From assembly GCA_009936825.1 (NCBI GenBank), contig JAACDV010000146.1, positions 1 through 9,077 of the forward strand: 9,077 nucleotides of DNA, given 5' to 3'. This stretch comes from Bacteroidota bacterium (GTDB taxonomy: Bacteria > Pseudomonadota > Alphaproteobacteria > Puniceispirillales > Puniceispirillaceae). This document shows, one piece after another, positions 5,662-9,077 of this stretch. Numbering within the stretch: position 1 is the stretch's first letter; every line of letters starts with the position of its first letter. Position numbers and translations under genes: made by a program. The notes below the pieces were generated by a model, which saw only the letters and a list, made by a program, of their open reading frames with translations, was not told the origin of the DNA and did no database searches.

Positions 5662-6513
5662 ATGTTCCCGACCCCGATTAAAAATACGCGTCCGATCATC
5701 CGCAATGGCTACAAGATTATCCTGCCGGTAGTGCTGCTGATATGGCTGGTGCCGCTGATTGGCGTGATGATGACCGCTTTTCGCGGGGCCGCAGATATTA
5801 CGGCGGGTAATTTGTGGGGGGTGCCCAGCACCTGGGAGTTTGGTAACAATCTGGCCGATGTTTTTGGCAATACCCCGATGTTGCAATATGTGCTGAATAG
5901 CCTGCGCATAACAATACCGACGATGATTGGCGCAGTGGCACTTTCCTGCATGACCGGTTTTGCGTTGGCGGCCTATCGTTTTCGCGGCAATCTGGTGTTG
6001 TTCTTTTTGTTTGTGGCGGGGGACTTCATCCCGTTTCAAATCCTGATGATTCCGGTGCGCGATCTGACCTTCAACATGGGTCTTTATGATACGGTCACCG
6101 GGTTGGTGATGTTTCATGTTGCCTTTCAGACCGGGTTTTGCACGCTGTTCATGCGCAACTTCATCCGCGCGCTGCCAGCCGAATTGCTGGAAGCTGCGCG
6201 CATTGATGGGGCCTCGGAATTTAAGATTTTCTGGAAAATTATCTTGCCGCTAACACGTCCGGCAATTGCTGCGCTATGTGTGTTGATTTTCACCTTCATC
6301 TGGAATGACTATTTCTGGGCAACGGTGTTGATTCAAGGTAATCACGCGATGCCGGTGACATCGGGCCTAAAGTCACTTAATGGGCAGTGGGTTGCTGCCT
6401 ATCATCTGGTTTCGGCTGGCTCGCTGGTGGCGGCAGTTCCGCCTGTCCTTATGTTTTTTTTCATGCAAAAACATTTTATCGCAGGACTTACGCTGGGCGC
6501 CAGCAAGGGTTAA
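5662..6513 (+). CDS. ABC sugar transporter permease, MalG/AglG type
   Basis: This 283-residue inner-membrane protein is the second channel subunit. Hydrophobic segments occur near residues 18-40, 78-98, 108-132, 143-163, 198-218 and 248-268. The EAA loop reads EAARIDGASEFKIFWKIILP (177-196), an excellent match, followed by LTRPAIAAL as usual in MalG relatives. The C-terminus ends in HFIAGLTLGASKG, close to the typical family ending (FVxGLTxGAVKG). ATG at 5662 follows the upstream stop by 3 bases, with a GGGGG run about 9 bases before it, so both permeases are translated from the same message. No ATPase gene follows directly, so a shared MalK/UgpC-like ATPase elsewhere, or one beyond the window, must energise the system. 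Confidence 0.95.
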   Translation: MFPTPIKNTRPIIRNGYKIILPVVLLIWLVPLIGVMMTAFRGAADITAGNLWGVPSTWEFGNNLADVFGNTPMLQYVLNSLRITIPTMIGAVALSCMTGFALAAYRFRGNLVLFFLFVAGDFIPFQILMIPVRDLTFNMGLYDTVTGLVMFHVAFQTGFCTLFMRNFIRALPAELLEAARIDGASEFKIFWKIILPLTRPAIAALCVLIFTFIWNDYFWATVLIQGNHAMPVTSGLKSLNGQWVAAYHLVSAGSLVAAVPPVLMFFFMQKHFIAGLTLGASKG

Positions 6514-6518
6514 GACCA

Positions 6519-6546
6519 GAAAGAAATAAGCCCTGAAAGAAATAAG
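6519..6546 (+). repeat. Two-copy 16-bp tandem repeat in the melA leader
   Basis: GAAAGAAATAAG occurs exactly at 6519-6530 and 6535-6546, separated by CCCT. It occupies most of the 47-base gap between the second permease and melA, and the second copy runs into AAGG, the only Shine-Dalgarno-like sequence ahead of melA (about 10 bases from its ATG). The first 11 bases, GAAAGAAATAA, are identical to the core of the 18-bp array downstream of galT. Confidence 0.93.
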
Positions 6547-6560
6547 AAGGCAAATTTGAG

Positions 6561-7901
6561 ATGATCAAGGTGACGCTGATCGGTGCTGGCAGCACTGTTT
6601 TTATGAAGAATATTCTGACGGATATTCTGCTCGAGCCTGCCTTTGCCAGATGTCATATTGCCTTGCAGGATATCGACAGCAGCAGACTGGAAACATCGCA
6701 CCTTGTTGCCGAGAAAATCGCCGTAACGCTGAACGTAACGCCGAAGATAGTGGCAACAACCGACCGCAGCGAGGCACTTCGGGATGCTGATTTCGTGATA
6801 ATCATGATTCAGGTAGGCGGTTATCGTCCGGCCACACGCATTGATTTTGAAATTCCCGCAAAGTTCGGATTGCAGCAGACAATTGGCGATACCATAGGTA
6901 TTGGCGGAATTATGCGGGGGCTTCGCACGGTTCCTGTGCTGGTTGACATTGCTAATGACATGGCCCGGCTATGCCCGAATGCGTTGATGCTGCAATATGC
7001 AAATCCGATGGCGATTAATTGTTTGGCGCTCTCCCACATTGTTCCGGACTTAAAATATGTAGGGCTGTGTCATTCGGTTCAGGGAACCGCAGCTGATCTT
7101 GCGAGGGATATTGGCGAGTCCATTGACGATATCGAATATGACTGTGCTGGCATCAATCATATGGCCTTTTATACGCGGTTTGAAAAGCGGCTTGCCGATG
7201 GCTCGCGCGAGGATCTTTATCCCCGCCTGCATCAGCTAGGTGCCGGGCGCGAATATGGGGTGAATTATGATGGCTGCACGAATCATGTTCGGTATGAAAT
7301 GTTGCGGCGACTTGGCTATTTCGTGACCGAGTCTTCCGAGCATTTTGCCGAATATACGCCGTGGTTCATGAAGCGTGATCGCCCGGATTTAATCGAGGAA
7401 TTCGACATTCCGATTAATGAGTATATCCGCCGCTGTGAACGTCAAATTGAGGAATGGCAGGCCCAAGAGGACGAATTGTTAGGTGACGGCATTCCGGTGT
7501 GTGAAAAATCGGTTGAATATGCAGCGCGGATTATTTCGGCTAGCGTTACCGGCAAGCAGGATATCATTTACGGCAATGTTCTGAATAATGTCGCAGGCAC
7601 CCCGCTGATCCCCAATTTGCCAGCGAATGCGTGTGTTGAGGTGCCGTGCATTGTCGAAGCCGCCGGGGTGCGCCCGCAAGCGGTCCCCCATTTGCCGATG
7701 CATCTAATTGCCTTGATCCAGAGCAATTTAACGGTGCAACAATTGACCGTTGAGGCGCTGACATCTGGCCGCCGCGAGTCCATTTACCATGCCGCGATGA
7801 TGGATCCGCACACCGCTGCCGAACTCAGCCTTGATCAAATCTGGCAGATGGTTGATGAATTGCTGGCGGCGCATAAAGGCTGGATACCGGAGTTTCATTG
7901 A
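6561..7901 (+). CDS. melA: Alpha-galactosidase, glycoside hydrolase family 4 (NAD- and Mn-dependent)
   Basis: This 446-residue cytoplasmic enzyme cleaves alpha-galactosides such as melibiose to galactose plus aglycone; E. coli MelA has 451 residues. It uses the GH4 oxidation-elimination mechanism with NAD and a divalent metal. The N-terminal Rossmann fold has the dinucleotide loop GAGSTVF (8-14). Metal and substrate residues are visible: NPM (148-150), Cys170-His171 in GLCHSVQG and Asn199-His200 in GINHMAFY. Long stretches agree with enteric MelA: GGIMRGLRTVP, GYFVTESSEHFAEYTPWF (about 252-269), YGNV and YHAAMMDPHTAA near 409-420. The Cys-His metal site and DIDSSRLETSH fit alpha-galactosidase rather than 6-phospho-glucosidase. 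No signal peptide is present, in line with uptake of the intact sugar. Its stop overlaps the galT start by one base. Confidence 0.96.
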   Translation: MIKVTLIGAGSTVFMKNILTDILLEPAFARCHIALQDIDSSRLETSHLVAEKIAVTLNVTPKIVATTDRSEALRDADFVIIMIQVGGYRPATRIDFEIPAKFGLQQTIGDTIGIGGIMRGLRTVPVLVDIANDMARLCPNALMLQYANPMAINCLALSHIVPDLKYVGLCHSVQGTAADLARDIGESIDDIEYDCAGINHMAFYTRFEKRLADGSREDLYPRLHQLGAGREYGVNYDGCTNHVRYEMLRRLGYFVTESSEHFAEYTPWFMKRDRPDLIEEFDIPINEYIRRCERQIEEWQAQEDELLGDGIPVCEKSVEYAARIISASVTGKQDIIYGNVLNNVAGTPLIPNLPANACVEVPCIVEAAGVRPQAVPHLPMHLIALIQSNLTVQQLTVEALTSGRRESIYHAAMMDPHTAAELSLDQIWQMVDELLAAHKGWIPEFH

Positions 7902-8962
7902 TGCACGACGGATTGCATTGCAAGCTCATTGAGCGGAGCGGTAAAAAGCATCTGCGGCTTTACAGCCTTGCGCCGCGAGATTATGAGATTTTTGAAGGTC
8001 TTCCGGCGGTTGATTCCAGCAATGCGCATTTGCGTCGTCATCCGCTTAGCGGTGAGTGGATCGGGCTTTCCAGTGCGCGCCAGACCCGCACTTTTCTGCC
8101 AAACGCTGCCGATTGTCCGTTCTGTCCAATGCAGCAAGGGGGCGCGCTGACCGATATTCCCGTGGATGATTATGAGGTCGCTATTTTCAGCAATCGCTTT
8201 GCCGCGCTGACCGATGCTCCCGCCGACCCGCCTGATCTTTTTATTAAGACTGCCCCAGGAGCCGGGTTGTGTGAGGTGATTTCCTATAGCGCCGACCATA
8301 ATGCCAGCTTTTCCGATATTGGCGCTGCGCGGATTGCGCTGCTAGCGGCAGCAATCGGCAGCCGCGCCCGGGAGATGATGGAGGATGGGCGTATTCAATA
8401 TGTGCTGCCATTCGAGAATCGTGGCCGCGCCGTCGGGGCAACGCTGGACCATCCGCATGGTCAGATGTATGCGCTTGATCATCTGACCATGCGGGTTAAA
8501 CAGATGGCACAGAGTTTCGTAGCAGCTAATCCGCTGGCAAATTTAATCGATCAGGTGCCCCGTGCGCAGATCGTGGCGCAGAATGACACCGGCATTGCCT
8601 TTGTGCCGGAATGGGCGCGCTATCCGTTTGAGACATGGGTCGTTCCACATCGCCGTGTTGACTCGCCAACAGGCCTTGCCTCCGATGAGCTAGCCGAGTT
8701 TGGCGCGCTTCTTGAGGCGGTGGCAGTCAAGCTGGACGATGTGTTTGATGCGCCAATGCCGTATACAATGAGCTGGCAGTTAGCGCCGCGCGGTTATGCG
8801 GATTGCTTTCACTTTCATTGTCTTTTTCAGCCTGTTCAGCGAAGCCGCAGCAAGTTGAAATATCTGGCATCAGTTGAACAGTTCACCGGATTTTTCCTGC
8901 TGGATATGGCCCCGGAAAAGGCGGCGCGTATTCTGAACGGGTTAGAACAGCCCGATGATTGA
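7901..8962 (+). CDS. galT: Galactose-1-phosphate uridylyltransferase
   Basis: This 353-residue cytoplasmic enzyme swaps UMP between UDP-glucose and galactose 1-phosphate in the Leloir pathway. The catalytic HPHGQ motif is at about 184-188, preceded by FENRGRAVGATLD. A CPFC pair at about 72-75 corresponds to the zinc site, RRHPLSGEWIGLSSAR near 45-60 is the usual N-terminal signature, and FHFHCLFQP near 303-311 provides the late His residues. The ending with KLKYLASVEQFTG and APEKAA resembles the shorter bacterial GalT group more than the E. coli form. About 40 residues precede RRHP, a modest N-terminal extension. ATG at 7901 shares its A with the melA TGA stop and has GGAG 8 bases upstream, showing tight translational coupling. 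It processes galactose released by MelA; galactokinase and epimerase are not in this window. Confidence 0.96.
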   Translation: MHDGLHCKLIERSGKKHLRLYSLAPRDYEIFEGLPAVDSSNAHLRRHPLSGEWIGLSSARQTRTFLPNAADCPFCPMQQGGALTDIPVDDYEVAIFSNRFAALTDAPADPPDLFIKTAPGAGLCEVISYSADHNASFSDIGAARIALLAAAIGSRAREMMEDGRIQYVLPFENRGRAVGATLDHPHGQMYALDHLTMRVKQMAQSFVAANPLANLIDQVPRAQIVAQNDTGIAFVPEWARYPFETWVVPHRRVDSPTGLASDELAEFGALLEAVAVKLDDVFDAPMPYTMSWQLAPRGYADCFHFHCLFQPVQRSRSKLKYLASVEQFTGFFLLDMAPEKAARILNGLEQPDD

Positions 8963-8974
8963 GGCTACCGGACA

Positions 8975-9077
8975 ATGAAAGAAATAACGTCGGGGAAAGA
9001 AATAACGCCGGAGAAAGAAATAACGTCGGGGAAAGAAATAACGCCGGAGAAAGAAATAACGCCGGAGAAAGAAATAA
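8975..9077 (+). CDS. Possible start of a next gene with repeated KEITSG/KEITPE N-terminus (partial, uncertain)
   Basis: An ATG 12 bases after the galT stop opens a frame that runs through the whole 18-bp repeat array to the window end without a stop. It would encode Met followed by alternating KEITSG and KEITPE hexapeptides: charged, hydrophilic and low-complexity. I do not recognise it as any protein. There is only a poor ribosome binding site (GAGG about 12 bases upstream). An 18-bp repeat without a stop in one unit stays open automatically, so the open frame is weak evidence; the array may equally be a leader before a later start. It is in the same frame as galT. Confidence 0.2.
   Translation, partial: MKEITSGKEITPEKEITSGKEITPEKEITPEKEI
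8977..9077 (+). repeat. 18-bp tandem repeat array, at least 5.6 copies, running off the window end
   Basis: The units are GAAAGAAATAACGTCGGG or GAAAGAAATAACGCCGGA, in the order GTCGGG, GCCGGA, GTCGGG, GCCGGA, GCCGGA, then a sixth unit cut by the window edge. The 11-base core plus CG is perfect in every complete copy; only two positions vary. Each unit junction makes a purine-rich GGGGAAAG or GGAGAAAG, resembling a Shine-Dalgarno sequence. The array starts 14 bases after the galT stop. Near-identity suggests recent expansion and probably variable copy number. Confidence 0.97.

Noticed and set aside
5653..6117. Minus-strand 154-residue open frame rich in His and Gln
   Set aside because: It is antisense to the MalG-type permease; its composition mirrors the hydrophobic codons of that gene.
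8977..9077. CRISPR array
   Set aside because: The units are contiguous 18-bp direct repeats without unique spacers.

Overview
The window has roughly balanced base composition. It carries two unrelated uptake loci, back to back, from a Gram-negative bacterium. A tctCBA-type tripartite tricarboxylate transporter beside an AglEFG-like ABC sugar transporter suggests a proteobacterium, most plausibly an alphaproteobacterium (perhaps marine). That placement is inference from gene families; there is no rRNA or other marker here.

Left half, minus strand (1-2081): a tripartite tricarboxylate transporter operon read right to left. It encodes the periplasmic binding protein (tctC), the small membrane subunit (tctB) and the start of the large membrane subunit (tctA, cut by the window edge). 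tctC appears to start at an ACG codon, and a 12-bp unit repeated three times in frame lengthens its signal peptide. A 9-bp hairpin separates tctC from tctB.

Centre (2208-3292): an AraC-family regulator closely resembling MelR, the melibiose regulator, lies on the minus strand and ends in a terminator. It is divergent from the sugar operon. The 211-bp shared control region is dense with palindromes and TTTACTC repeats, including a good LacI-family operator match abutting the ribosome binding site of the first sugar gene.

Right half, plus strand (3293-9077): a solute-binding protein, two MalF/MalG-type permeases, an NAD/Mn-dependent GH4 alpha-galactosidase (melA) and galactose-1-phosphate uridylyltransferase (galT). 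Together they describe import of an alpha-galactoside (melibiose, raffinose or a galactosyl-glycerol type compound), cleavage in the cytoplasm and entry of galactose into the Leloir pathway. The ABC ATPase, galactokinase and epimerase are not in the window and may follow it or lie elsewhere.

The most unusual feature is a recurring pattern of short tandem duplications at gene boundaries: 12 bp x3 (tctC leader), 18 bp x2-3 (after the binding protein), 16 bp x2 (before melA) and 18 bp x5.6, running off the right end after galT. The last two share the same core, GAAAGAAATAA. The terminal array is open in frame and could encode a KEITSG/KEITPE repeat N-terminus, or act as a leader with repeated purine-rich, Shine-Dalgarno-like units. 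No stretch longer than 300 bases lacks a gene, and I saw no tRNA, rRNA, CRISPR array or insertion sequence.
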